From Nitrospirae bacterium GWC2_42_7 (GTDB taxonomy: Bacteria > Nitrospirota > Thermodesulfovibrionia > Thermodesulfovibrionales > UBA6898), in NCBI GenBank assembly GCA_001803645.1, contig MHDW01000173.1, positions 1 to 14,455 on the forward strand: 14,455 nucleotides of DNA, read 5' to 3'. The notes below the pieces were generated by a model. That model searched no databases. It saw nothing but the letters and a program-made list of their open reading frames with translations, and was not told the DNA's origin. Numbering within the stretch: the first letter of the stretch is position 1; each line of letters begins with the position of its first letter. The translations under genes and the position numbers were made by a program. This document shows positions 1 to 6,777 of the stretch, piece after piece.

Positions 1-2
1 AT

Positions 3-530
3 AAGGACTCAAAATATAAGCTTGAGGGCAAACACGAATCCATCAAATGTGTAGACTGTCATAAGCCGAGGCCGGCTAATGCAGCATTGGGCACAGCCCA
101 GTTCAAAAATATGAAATTCAAGCTCTGCACTGACTGTCATAAAGACCAGCATAACGGCCAGTTCAAGGATAAGACATGCACACCATGCCATACTATAAAG
201 AGCTGGAGAGAAAAAGACCTTAATTTTGACCATAACAAAGACTCAAAGTTCAAGCTTGAGGAAAAACACAAAGAATTAGCCTGTGCAGACTGTCATGTTC
301 CTGATGAAAAAAATGCAAATATAGCCATAATGAAACTGACCAAACTTCCCAAAAAGAAAACAGATGGGAAGCCCAAAAAAGACATAAAGTTCGGAACTGC
401 ACAGCTTGCGGATATTAAATTCAAGCTCTGTACTGACTGTCATGAAGACCCGCACAAGAACGTGCTTGGTTCAAATTGCGATTATTGCCATAATTTAACT
501 GACTGGAAGCAAAAGAAAAAAAGGAGATGA
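3..530 (+). CDS. Multiheme c-type cytochrome, 5' end outside the window
   Basis: The open frame enters from the left edge and ends at TGA 528-530, so the N-terminus and any signal peptide are not visible. About 175 residues remain, with six heme-binding CxxCH motifs: CVDCH, CTDCH, CTPCH, CADCH, CTDCH and CDYCH. Each would bind one covalently attached heme c, with further His residues available as distal ligands. The protein is a tandem duplication: a unit starting KDSKYKLEGKH and a second starting KDSKFKLEEKH each carry three hemes and the word FKLCTDCH. A Lys-rich tail (KQKKKRR) closes it. Proteins of this type act in the periplasm or outside the cell as electron carriers in anaerobic respiration. 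The partner is unknown because the upstream operon is not in view. A start inside the window, such as TTG at 87, would cut off the first heme motif and is rejected. Cytochrome identity is firm; subfamily is not assigned. Confidence 0.93.
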   Translation, partial: KDSKYKLEGKHESIKCVDCHKPRPANAALGTAQFKNMKFKLCTDCHKDQHNGQFKDKTCTPCHTIKSWREKDLNFDHNKDSKFKLEEKHKELACADCHVPDEKNANIAIMKLTKLPKKKTDGKPKKDIKFGTAQLADIKFKLCTDCHEDPHKNVLGSNCDYCHNLTDWKQKKKRR

Positions 531-533
531 CCA

Positions 534-558
534 GTTAGAAGACCTTCGACCTTCTAAC
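534..558 (+). other. Stem-loop just after the cytochrome stop
   Basis: GTTAGAAG (534-541) and CTTCTAAC (551-558) are perfect 8-base arms around a 9-base loop, four bases after the cytochrome stop codon. No T-run follows, so it is not a standard intrinsic terminator. It may stabilise the 3' end of the mRNA or assist termination together with the larger palindrome at 690-788. Confidence 0.45.
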
Positions 559-689
559 CGGGTGAAATAATCTCTGGATCATTAAAGCCTTTGGCATTGG
601 ACAATTAAGGACCACAAAAGTGTTTGGCAGAACTCTGTGCATATACCGTTTGCCGCGTATCTATTATCCTAAAAACGGCAGTTCGAGTC

Positions 690-788
690 TGTCATTGCGA
701 ACCTGCCTGCCGACAGGCAGGCAAAGTGAAGCAATCCCGCAGTTTTATCCTGAGATTGCCACACACCCTTCGGGTGTTCGCAATGACA
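690..788. repeat. REP-like palindromic intergenic element
   Basis: The outer arms TGTCATTGCGAAC (690-702) and GTTCGCAATGACA (776-788) are perfect 13-base inverted repeats. Nested inside are CCTGCCTG/CAGGCAGG (702-709/714-721), GCAATC/GATTGC (731-736/754-759) and ACACCC/GGGTGT (763-768/772-777). The GTCATTGCGA...GAAGCAATC wording is one I know as a widespread dispersed repeat in many bacterial genomes. It lies between two convergent genes (cytochrome on plus, flavin oxidoreductase on minus) and is followed on plus by T-rich DNA (789-826), so it may also act as a terminator. The short frames that cross it (about 620-827) are not genes. Confidence 0.8.
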
Positions 789-834
789 TGTTTTTATTCA
801 CTTTTTCATTTTAACTGCTTTTTTTAGGATTATA

Positions 835-1962
835 TCAACCTGATCCGGCAGTCTTGTTTTGCGCTTCCTTTTTTTCAACAACGCAATAGATACCGCCTTC
901 CTTGAGCCCCGGCTTAAAGCAGCCATTGCAGGAGATGCAGCGAGCAGGAGAGAGGTCACCTTTTTTCCAGCGGTTGATCAACTCCGGTTCCCTGATGAAC
1001 GGACGGGCCATGGAAATGTAATCGATCCCTTCTTCAATTACAGCCTTATTGATAACTTCAAGCGACCTGAAACCGCCTACCACCATGATAGGGCATCTGA
1101 CCTCTCTTTTGATCTCCCGTGCAAGTGCAAGGTTGTAAGCTTCCAGAGCAGGTTTGTCGATCTTGGTCCTCACAGGAGCTTTTTCGCCTGAGGCAGGGGT
1201 TCCGCCGCTGACTTCTATGGCATCGATCTTTTCTGTATCCAACAGACGTGCTGCATGGACCGCATCTTTTATATTGAGTCCGCCCTCAAGATTGTCAGAG
1301 CCGTTGAGTTTGACGAAGACCGGGAAATAATTCCCTACCTCTGAACGGACGCGGCGGTAGACTTCGAGAAGGAAACGGCAGCGATTATCTACAGTGCCGC
1401 CGTACTCATCAGTCCTTTTGTTTGTGAGAGGAGAGAGGAACTGATTGATGAGATATCCATGGGCTGCATGAAGCTGGACTGCGTCGAACATGTACTCTTT
1501 TGCCCGACGGGCGCTGTTGCCAAAGGCTGTGACAATTTCATCTATGTCCTTTTTGCTCATTGCCAGAGGTTCTTCAGAAAATTGCTTTACGTTTACTGCG
1601 GATGGGGCAAGGGGCTGCCTGCCTGCAATTTTTGCAGATGTTTGGCCTCCGGCATGAACAAGCTGTATGCATACCTTACCGCCTTTATTATGAACAGCCT
1701 TGGTAAGATTCAACATCTCAACAGCAAAATCGTCTGTATGGATCCCCATTTTTCCGCGCAGCTGCTTGCCGTCAGGCCTGACAAATGCAAAACCGGTGAT
1801 GATCAGGCCGACCCCGCCTGCAGCGAGAGCTTGGTAGCAGGAAGCAAGCCTTGTTGTGGGACGCCCGTCTTTTTCGCACATACCTTCCCAGGTCGCAGAC
1901 CTGACAAACCTGTTCGAGAGAGTCATGCCATTGATCGTTGTTTTTTCGTAAAGTTTTTTCAT
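835..1962 (-). CDS. NADH:flavin oxidoreductase, Old Yellow Enzyme family
   Basis: A 375-residue single TIM-barrel protein of the OYE family, which uses FMN to reduce activated C=C bonds or related substrates at the expense of NAD(P)H. Visible signatures are the N-terminal NRFVRSATWEG, the active-site stretch HAAHGYLINQFLSP followed by TDEYGG, KLNGSDN, the phosphate-binding VVGGFRS, and SMARPFIREPELI near the end. The C-terminal CISCNGCFKPG resembles the cysteine-rich start of the longer FeS-containing OYE relatives, but the protein stops there and lacks their FAD/NAD domain. Start ATG at 1962 is preceded by AAAGAGG at good spacing. The gene is monocistronic, convergent with the cytochrome and divergent from the permease. 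Substrate cannot be told. The open frames on the opposite strand are shadows. Confidence 0.93.
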   Translation of the reverse strand: MKKLYEKTTINGMTLSNRFVRSATWEGMCEKDGRPTTRLASCYQALAAGGVGLIITGFAFVRPDGKQLRGKMGIHTDDFAVEMLNLTKAVHNKGGKVCIQLVHAGGQTSAKIAGRQPLAPSAVNVKQFSEEPLAMSKKDIDEIVTAFGNSARRAKEYMFDAVQLHAAHGYLINQFLSPLTNKRTDEYGGTVDNRCRFLLEVYRRVRSEVGNYFPVFVKLNGSDNLEGGLNIKDAVHAARLLDTEKIDAIEVSGGTPASGEKAPVRTKIDKPALEAYNLALAREIKREVRCPIMVVGGFRSLEVINKAVIEEGIDYISMARPFIREPELINRWKKGDLSPARCISCNGCFKPGLKEGGIYCVVEKKEAQNKTAGSG

Positions 1963-2041
1963 GAGTCAACCTCTTTAAGAATTATTTCTTTTACCATTTT
2001 AAAATGATACTATATTTTGATAAAAACAAGAACCGGGTATT

Positions 2042-2050
2042 TGGTATACT
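2042..2050 (+). promoter_or_regulatory. Extended -10 promoter candidate for the permease
   Basis: TGG followed by TATACT gives an extended -10 element (TGnTATACT, -10 hexamer at 2045-2050). Transcription would begin near 2057, ahead of the ribosome site GGAGGAG at 2070-2076. No good -35 lies at normal spacing, which is common for extended -10 promoters. Inference from sequence only. Confidence 0.4.
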
Positions 2051-2083
2051 GGTAGTATCAAGTTTCTATGGAGGAGACCAAAG

Positions 2084-3163
2084 CTGACCATAAAAGACCA
2101 CATAAACCGTGACATTACACGTACGATATTGGCAGTGCTGTTCATTGCCATCCTCATCACTGTCAGCTTCTGGATACTCCGTCCGTTCCTGACCGCGATA
2201 GTATGGGCAATGATCATTGTTGTGGCTACATGGCCGTTTTTATTAAAGCTGCAGGCTCTCCTTTGGGGCAAGCGCAGATTTGCAGTCATGGTGATGACGG
2301 CTTTGCTCATTATGGTCATAGTGGTGCCACTGATCTTAGCTATCATTGCCATTGCCGGCAATGCTGAGGAGATAGCATCCGGGATAAAAACCGTTTCTGC
2401 ATTCACCATACCGCCACCGCCTGAGTGGGTCAACAACATCCCCTTGGGCGGCAGTAAACTTACTGAACTGTGGCAGAAATATTCAGCCCTCAGCCATGAA
2501 GAACTCTCTGCACAAATAATCCCCTATGCGCAGACCGCATTACGCTGGTTCGTAGCTCAGGCAGGGAGCATTGCTGCCATTATAGTCCAATTCCTGCTGA
2601 CAGTGGTCATAGCAGCGGTCATGTACTCAAATGGCGAAGAAGCAGCTGTCCTTGTCCGCAAATTTGCCGAACGTCTTGCCGGAGAGCGGGGAGAAGAAGC
2701 TGCTGTTCTGGCTGCAAAGGCCTGCCGTAGTGTGGCCATCGGCATCGTAGTTACGGCACTGGCTCAGACAACCATCGGTTCTATCGGACTGGTTGTCTCG
2801 GGAGTGCCGGCTGCTGCTGTGCTTACAGCGATAATGTTCATGCTCTGTCTGGCACAGATCGGCCCGCTCCTCGTGCTGGCACCTTCAGTCATCTGGCTTT
2901 ACTGGTCAGGACAGGTCCTCCTGGGGACAGTCCTTCTTGTCTTATCTATTTTTGCTGTTACGATCGATGGCTTTCTCCGTCCTCTTCTTATCAAGAAGGG
3001 AGTGGATCTGCCGCTGGTGTTGATCTTTGCCGGAGTCATAGGCGGCCTCATCGCTTTCGGGGTAATAGGCCTCTTTATCGGACCGGTGGTGCTGGCGGTC
3101 TCGTTCACTCTCCTGAAGGCATGGATCTCGGATAACCAGCAGCAGGGTGATCAGACATCATAA
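2084..3163 (+). CDS. ydiK: YdiK-like AI-2E/PerM family membrane permease, probable CTG start
   Basis: A polytopic inner-membrane protein of the AI-2E transporter (PerM, UPF0118) family. The closest relative I recall is E. coli YdiK: shared words are RPF near the first membrane helix, ATWPFLLKLQ, GVVVTAL-type segments, VSGVP, IWLYWSG, RPLLIKKG, DLPL, and GVIGGLIAFG followed by GLFIGPVVLAVS. Membrane helices are clear at the N-terminus (two), in the middle, and in the C-terminal half. Substrate is not established for this branch. The first TTG in frame (2129) has no ribosome site and would cut into the first helix region. CTG at 2084 lies 7 bases after GGAGGAG (2070-2076) and yields MTIKDHINRDITRTILAVLF, matching the N-terminal layout of YdiK; 359 residues result, close to the family length. 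ATG at 2068 is out of frame. Family assignment is firm; the CTG start is probable. Confidence 0.88.
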   Translation: MTIKDHINRDITRTILAVLFIAILITVSFWILRPFLTAIVWAMIIVVATWPFLLKLQALLWGKRRFAVMVMTALLIMVIVVPLILAIIAIAGNAEEIASGIKTVSAFTIPPPPEWVNNIPLGGSKLTELWQKYSALSHEELSAQIIPYAQTALRWFVAQAGSIAAIIVQFLLTVVIAAVMYSNGEEAAVLVRKFAERLAGERGEEAAVLAAKACRSVAIGIVVTALAQTTIGSIGLVVSGVPAAAVLTAIMFMLCLAQIGPLLVLAPSVIWLYWSGQVLLGTVLLVLSIFAVTIDGFLRPLLIKKGVDLPLVLIFAGVIGGLIAFGVIGLFIGPVVLAVSFTLLKAWISDNQQQGDQTS

Positions 3164-3208
3164 TGTTGGCGGGTCGTTCAATAGTTGATGATGAATAGTA
3201 ACAAACAG

Positions 3209-3388
3209 CAAGCAAAAGAAGTATGGAGCGAAGAGCATAGAGCAACAATGGAAAAGCTGGCAAGCTCGTAAAACCGTAAATTGTAAAAAGAAACGACAAA
3301 GCTTTTCCTCTTAACGGCCTACAGAAGCTCGTGACAATAAGCTGTGCCTTTTCCGCTGTTGCTCTTCGCTCTATGCTTCTTTTGCTTG
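3209..3388. repeat. Large imperfect inverted repeat between convergent genes
   Basis: A 28-base arm at 3209-3236 pairs with 3361-3388. The only two differences become G-U pairs in an RNA read from the plus strand. The loop of about 124 bases includes further partial pairing (AACAATGGAAAAG near 3243 against CTTTTCCGCTGTT near 3348-3360). The right arm ends one base before the stop codon of the minus-strand gene at 3389. It could terminate both the permease and the FMN-binding gene, or be a decayed mobile element. No coding frame inside is convincing. Confidence 0.7.
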
Positions 3389-3826
3389 TCAGCTTGCTCG
3401 CTTGCCATCCTGCCAGACTTCAGGCGTTCTGTTTCCCATGGTTCCGAATTCAATTCGTGAGGGTTTGATAATGATGATGCAATAGTTCGGGTCGTCCGGT
3501 CCGGAAAAATAATTCTTCAGCTCATCAAACCAGAAAGACTCCCGTTCAGCCTTGTCGGTCGTGACTTCAGCACGGCCTTCGACCTGTATAAAATGTTTTG
3601 CTGATTCGAGGTCTTTTGCGCCGAAAGAGATATGGACATTGGGGTCCTTCCTGATCTGCCCTACCTTACGGGAATTGATGGAGGTACAGAACCTGAAGAC
3701 CAGCTTGTCATCAGCCTTCCCCACAACGTAGCGCACCCATGGCTTGCCATCTTCGGTGACCGATGCGAAATTGATGAGCTGGAAATCCTTTGCTGCTTCA
3801 AATATCCTTTGCTTTAATTCGCTCAT
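3389..3826 (-). CDS. Pyridoxamine 5'-phosphate oxidase-like FMN-binding protein
   Basis: A 145-residue split-barrel flavin protein related to the general stress protein 26 group of the pyridoxamine-phosphate-oxidase superfamily. Features typical of the fold are the N-terminal LINFASVTEDGKPWVRYV strand pair, KLVFRFCTSINSRKVGQI with the flavin-side Ser/Arg/Lys, DPNVHISF, FIQVEGRAEV and the late WFDELKNYFSGPDDPNYCIIII. Members bind FMN or F420 and are thought to act in stress-related redox reactions; the substrate is unknown and PLP synthesis is unlikely. Start ATG at 3826 follows a strong AAGGAGG site 7 bases upstream. It stands alone; an extended -10 element lies about 75 bases upstream. Confidence 0.85.
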   Translation of the reverse strand: MSELKQRIFEAAKDFQLINFASVTEDGKPWVRYVVGKADDKLVFRFCTSINSRKVGQIRKDPNVHISFGAKDLESAKHFIQVEGRAEVTTDKAERESFWFDELKNYFSGPDDPNYCIIIIKPSRIEFGTMGNRTPEVWQDGKRAS

Positions 3827-3900
3827 GATATGCCTCCTTCAAAAATAAGTTTTATGCTGTGTTTGCAGCTCGGCGTGAAAAACAATGCACCCTTGTAAAA

Positions 3901-3909
3901 AGTATATCA
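3901..3909 (-). promoter_or_regulatory. Extended -10 promoter candidate for the FMN-binding gene
   Basis: Read on the minus strand, TGA followed by TATACT (hexamer at 3901-3906) matches an extended -10 element. The leader would be about 65-70 bases. No clear -35 is seen. The remaining part of 3827-4043 shows no gene. Confidence 0.35.
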
Positions 3910-4043
3910 CGCTTTTTAACAGGAAAAAGGACGACAACATTGTCGACATTGACCCAAGCAGCGACCATGTTAAGGGTGTAGGACGTGCCACTCAGGGGAT
4001 TGCTTGTGCTTCAGCAATGAATTAATGGAATGTCTTCCTATTG

Positions 4044-4556
4044 TTATTTTATGCCCAAGTTTTTCATCGCTTCTTCATAGGGAATGGTTTTTACCTTGCC
4101 CTCTTTAAGATTTTTGACCCGCCTTTTTAGCATATTGATCTCGCGCCTGATACTATCCTGAGTAAATCCGGCAAAGGTCATTTCCCAGAGGCAGTGGGCT
4201 ATGATTTCTTCATTTGGCATTTTTTTAATAACTTTTCTATCCACTTCGTAGGCAAGCCACTTTGACCAGGGTGTATATTCAATAGCGTATGATTGTTTTA
4301 TTCCTTTTTGAGTACAGACACCGCTGACCGAGAAATGTCTATTTTTGCCTCTGCCGACTCTCTTTATGTCAATAACCATTTCTTCTTTGCTGTGTCTGGG
4401 CCTCATAAGTTCTAAGGTTTTAAAAACGTATTCATACCCCTTGATTGACTTCTTCTGATCAGGATATAGCTCCAGCAATGCGTCTTTAACCTTCTTGAAA
4501 GCACATGCCTTTATCACATCTTTGAAGAAAACTTTCTTGGTTTCACTTTTAATCAT
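4044..4556 (-). CDS. DUF6557-like protein of unknown function
   Basis: A 170-residue soluble protein, third gene of a minus-strand operon, 15 bases after the DUF5615 stop codon. The layout resembles the uncharacterised DUF6557 family as I remember it: N-terminal FKDVIKACAFKKVKDALLELYP, then YEYVFKTLELMRP, then a central YAIEYTPWSKWLAYEV, then EEIIAHCLWEMTFAGF and a C-terminal IPYEEAMKNLGIK. No signal peptide, membrane helix or nuclease motif is seen. ATG at 4556 has no Shine-Dalgarno sequence, so translation is probably coupled to the gene before it. Its place behind a DUF433/DUF5615 pair hints at an accessory role in that toxin-antitoxin unit, but no function is known. A domain search would decide the family. 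Confidence 0.75.
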   Translation of the reverse strand: MIKSETKKVFFKDVIKACAFKKVKDALLELYPDQKKSIKGYEYVFKTLELMRPRHSKEEMVIDIKRVGRGKNRHFSVSGVCTQKGIKQSYAIEYTPWSKWLAYEVDRKVIKKMPNEEIIAHCLWEMTFAGFTQDSIRREINMLKRRVKNLKEGKVKTIPYEEAMKNLGIK

Positions 4557-4571
4557 TAGAATATTGTTATA

Positions 4572-4934
4572 TCAAACAGGCAATCTTCTAACTCTGTGCC
4601 TTCCTTCTTCTACGACAACAATGGCTCCCCTTGTCAACGCATCCGCAGATTCAGGTAAAACCTGTTTTAGTCTTTTATTTATATGTTCAGGTGTTTCGTC
4701 TTCAAGTCTGAAAATAATCACGCTTGGATAATCTTCGCCGGAAGCAGAAAGTATTTCACCGAAATCAAGGTCACAAGTTAAAACAATGCGTTTATTGTCT
4801 CTTGCTTTTCCGAGAATTTCAGTATCTGAGGCTCGATGCATATTCATATCTCTGACATGAATAGCATCAAAGCCCTGTTCTTTTAACCACTTAACCGTAG
4901 TCTGAGAAACCCCCATGTCTGCGAGAAATTTCAT
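4572..4934 (-). CDS. DUF5615 PIN-like protein, probable toxin
   Basis: A 120-residue PIN-like (Mut7-C-like) protein of the DUF5615 family, usually the toxin partner of DUF433 proteins and presumed to be an RNase. Diagnostic words are the start MKFLADMGVS (Asp6 as first acid), GFDAIHVRDM, ASDTEILGKARDNKRIVLTCDLDFGEI (Asp residues 60 and 62 region) and SVIIFRL. The usual LADEN is LADMG here, so the acid that commonly follows the first Asp is absent. ATG at 4934 is chosen because family members begin MKFLADE-like; TTG at 4952 would add six residues and overlap the antitoxin gene. The ATG lies four bases after the antitoxin stop (TAAGAGCATG), a typical coupled arrangement. Confidence 0.85.
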   Translation of the reverse strand: MKFLADMGVSQTTVKWLKEQGFDAIHVRDMNMHRASDTEILGKARDNKRIVLTCDLDFGEILSASGEDYPSVIIFRLEDETPEHINKRLKQVLPESADALTRGAIVVVEEGRHRVRRLPV

Positions 4935-4938
4935 GCTC

Positions 4939-5166
4939 TTAGCTGACAGCAAAATGGAGTTCTTCTTTTGTCAGCCATGACGCATATTGCAGGGCTTCTT
5001 TAACATCTTCAGGCTCAAGGTCCGGATATTCCCTGATTATTTCATTTGCTGCCATTCCATTTGCAATAAGGTTCACTACAAGAGAAACAGGAATTCTCAT
5101 TCCTCTTATGCATGCCTGGCCGCCCATGATATCCTTGTTGAATGTTACTCTCTTAAATTCTTTCAT
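4939..5166 (-). CDS. DUF433 family antitoxin-like protein
   Basis: A 75-residue DUF433 protein with a winged or helix-turn-helix-type fold, usually the antitoxin (VapB45-like) paired with a DUF5615 toxin. Seen are FNKDIMGGQACIRGMRIPV, LVVNLIANGMAANEIIREYPDLEPEDVKEALQYASW, all classic for DUF433 (GKPCIRGTRI-like and YPxLxxEDVxAALxYA). The start at 5166 is set by a strong GGAGGTG site; the longer frame to 5223 would begin inside the -35 box. First gene of the three-gene operon 5166-4044. Antitoxins of this sort commonly repress their own promoter, which is inference here. Confidence 0.9.
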   Translation of the reverse strand: MKEFKRVTFNKDIMGGQACIRGMRIPVSLVVNLIANGMAANEIIREYPDLEPEDVKEALQYASWLTKEELHFAVS

Positions 5167-5194
5167 ATTGCACCTCCAAAAGTCTTTCACCTTT

Positions 5195-5223
5195 ATTTTA
5201 CCTTTCATCAGAAGGGAATGCAA
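5195..5223 (-). promoter_or_regulatory. Promoter of the DUF433-DUF5615 operon
   Basis: On the minus strand TTGCAT (5218-5223), a 17-base spacer and TAAAAT (5195-5200) form a sigma-70-type promoter. Transcription would start near 5188, leaving a leader of about 22 bases containing the GGAGGTG ribosome site. This rules out the longer upstream start for the antitoxin. Confidence 0.55.
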
Positions 5224-5304
5224 AGCGAAGAAGATTGGGAGAAATATGAGGTCGTCTGCAACTCTCAGCCAAGCCCCCAGTGTGTATAAAAGTAGCCTCC
5301 CCTT

Positions 5305-5538
5305 TTATCTTTGCCTGTGCGCCCATTCTCCGACAAAGTCATCAACATAATAGATATTGAATTCAGAGAGAATGTCCTTAATTTGAGAGAGCTCTTCCAA
5401 ACTCCCCTGCCAGCCATTTGATTTTCCGGACTTAACAACTTTACTGGTTATGATTCCTGCAACCGCAGGAAAATTTGCAATGGACTTGGGGGGGGGGGGG
5501 GAGAATTCAATAAGCTTCTGCAATTTTCCGTAAAGCAA
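5305..5538 (-). pseudogene. Decayed 5'-truncated copy of the unknown small gene at 6778-6981
   Basis: The last 52 codons encode a near-duplicate of the intact 67-residue protein at 6778-6981: VAGIITSKV against VAGIIANEV, SGKSNGWQGS against SGKSDGWQGS, and DDFVGEWAHRQR against DDFVGEWAYWQR, about 70% identity by eye. Similarity stops at a Lys codon beside a run of 14 C (coding strand); upstream of it the frame has no ATG, only a TTG at 5538 without ribosome site, and overlaps the promoter of the ATPase. I read this as a copy that lost its 5' end. A shortened but expressed gene is possible if TTG is used. Confidence 0.6.
5488..5501. repeat. Homopolymer of 14 G
   Basis: Fourteen consecutive G (C on the coding strand of the truncated small gene, giving Pro codons). 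Such tracts can slip during replication. It sits exactly where homology between the two small-gene copies ends. It could also be a sequencing or assembly artefact, because long G runs are a known failure of two-colour sequencing chemistry. Confidence 0.9.
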
Positions 5539-5556
5539 AAATATAAGCTATTTTAT

Positions 5557-5584
5557 TTGCTTTCAGGCAAATTAATTGTATAAT
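5557..5584 (+). promoter_or_regulatory. Promoter of the AAA ATPase, probably giving a leaderless mRNA
   Basis: TTGCTT (5557-5562), a 16-base spacer and a perfect TATAAT (5579-5584). The expected start of transcription, 6-8 bases after the -10, falls at about 5590-5592, on the ATG at 5591. No Shine-Dalgarno sequence is present before this ATG. Confidence 0.6.
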
Positions 5585-5590
5585 AGTTTC

Positions 5591-6763
5591 ATGCTGAAAA
5601 AGCGGTATTTAACAACATATATCGTTGATGACCTTAAGGATAAGATGGTTTTCGTAGGCGGGCCGCGACAGGTAGGAAAGACTACCCTCTGCCAAAACTT
5701 CGTGGGAGCTTCATTCAAAAATCACGCATATTTCAATTGGGATAACAGAGCCGACAGAAAAACTATTATGGCAGGCTCATGGCCGGGTGATGCTGAACTC
5801 CTTATTTTCGATGAGATCCACAAATACCGGCAGTGGAAGGGGCTCATCAAGGGTGAATACGACAAGCTTAAGGACAGGTTCAAGTTCCTTGTTACCGGCA
5901 GTGCACGGCTTGACCTCTACAGAAAGGGCGGCGATTCCCTGCAGGGGAGGTATCATTACTACAGGCTTCATCCCTTTTCTCTTGCTGAAATAGAAGGCAT
6001 CTCTTACAAGTCTTCAGTTTCAGATGAAATATCTCCTGGAAAGGATTTTTATCAGGAGACTCTGAATACCCTGGACAGCTTCGGAGGGTTTCCTGAGCCT
6101 GTCACAAAGCAGAACAAGCGGCACCTCAGGCGCTGGCATAATGAAAAGATAGAAAGGATGTTCCGTGAAGACATACTGGATGTCGAGTCGATCCGTGACA
6201 TTGGCAGCATGAAACTTCTTGGCGATATCCTGCCTTCAAAGGTCGGGGCTCTTTTATCACTCAATACTATACGTGAAGACCTTGAAGTCAGCCACCGCGC
6301 TGTGACGCACTGGATGGATATACTTGAGGCTTTCTACTACCACTTCCGCATTTATCCGTTCTCAGCAAAAAAGATAAGGTCACTCAAAAAAGAGCCTAAA
6401 CTTTATTTGTGGGACTGGTCAGAGGTCGAGGATGAGGCTGCCCGTTTCGAGAACCTCATTGCATCCCATCTCCTGAAATTTGTGCATTTTATCACAGATA
6501 ATGAAGGCCACAAAGCAGAACTCTACTATTTGCGTGATGTGGACAAACGGGAAGTGGACTTTCTTGTGACTATTAAAAACAAACCCTGGTTTGCTGTTGA
6601 GGTGAAGCTCAATGATACTGCCCTCTCCCCAAGCCTGCTCTATTTCAGGGACAGGCTGGCGATCCCGCATGTTTATCAGGTAGTGAAAAAGGAGAAGACA
6701 GACAGATTGGAGAAGGGTGTAAGGATAATTTCAGCCGGGAAATTCCTTGCAGGGCTCATATAA
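5591..6763 (+). CDS. AAA_14/DUF4143 family ATPase
   Basis: A 390-residue P-loop ATPase with the AAA_14 plus DUF4143 architecture. Walker A is GGPRQVGKTT (residues 23-32), Walker B LLIFDEIHK (70-78), and the sensor region VTGSARLDLYRKGGDSLQGR (101-120) runs into YRLHPFSLAE, all hallmarks of the family. The C-terminal part has DKREVDFLV and, about a dozen residues later, WFAVEVKL, a nuclease-fold-like pattern (Asp, Glu-x-Lys) seen in DUF4143 proteins; activity is uncertain. Such proteins are abundant, often single-gene and mobile, and their role is poorly known. ATG 5591 is chosen over TTG 5576 because of the perfect -10 box at 5579-5584, which overlaps that TTG. The gene is set between two copies of one small gene on the opposite strand, as if inserted or duplicated with them. 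Confidence 0.9.
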   Translation: MLKKRYLTTYIVDDLKDKMVFVGGPRQVGKTTLCQNFVGASFKNHAYFNWDNRADRKTIMAGSWPGDAELLIFDEIHKYRQWKGLIKGEYDKLKDRFKFLVTGSARLDLYRKGGDSLQGRYHYYRLHPFSLAEIEGISYKSSVSDEISPGKDFYQETLNTLDSFGGFPEPVTKQNKRHLRRWHNEKIERMFREDILDVESIRDIGSMKLLGDILPSKVGALLSLNTIREDLEVSHRAVTHWMDILEAFYYHFRIYPFSAKKIRSLKKEPKLYLWDWSEVEDEAARFENLIASHLLKFVHFITDNEGHKAELYYLRDVDKREVDFLVTIKNKPWFAVEVKLNDTALSPSLLYFRDRLAIPHVYQVVKKEKTDRLEKGVRIISAGKFLAGLI

Positions 6764-6777
6764 AACAAAATACCCCT

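Noticed and set aside
620..827. Two overlapping short frames at the REP-like element
   Set aside because: They translate a palindromic repeat and have no ribosome site.
1459..2007. Long open frame on plus opposite the flavin oxidoreductase
   Set aside because: It lies fully over a well-supported OYE gene, has no recognisable domain or ribosome site, and is a codon-bias shadow.
2068..2112. ATG at 2068 as start of the permease
   Set aside because: Out of frame with the permease and closed by TGA at 2110-2112 after 14 codons; it also overlaps the ribosome site.
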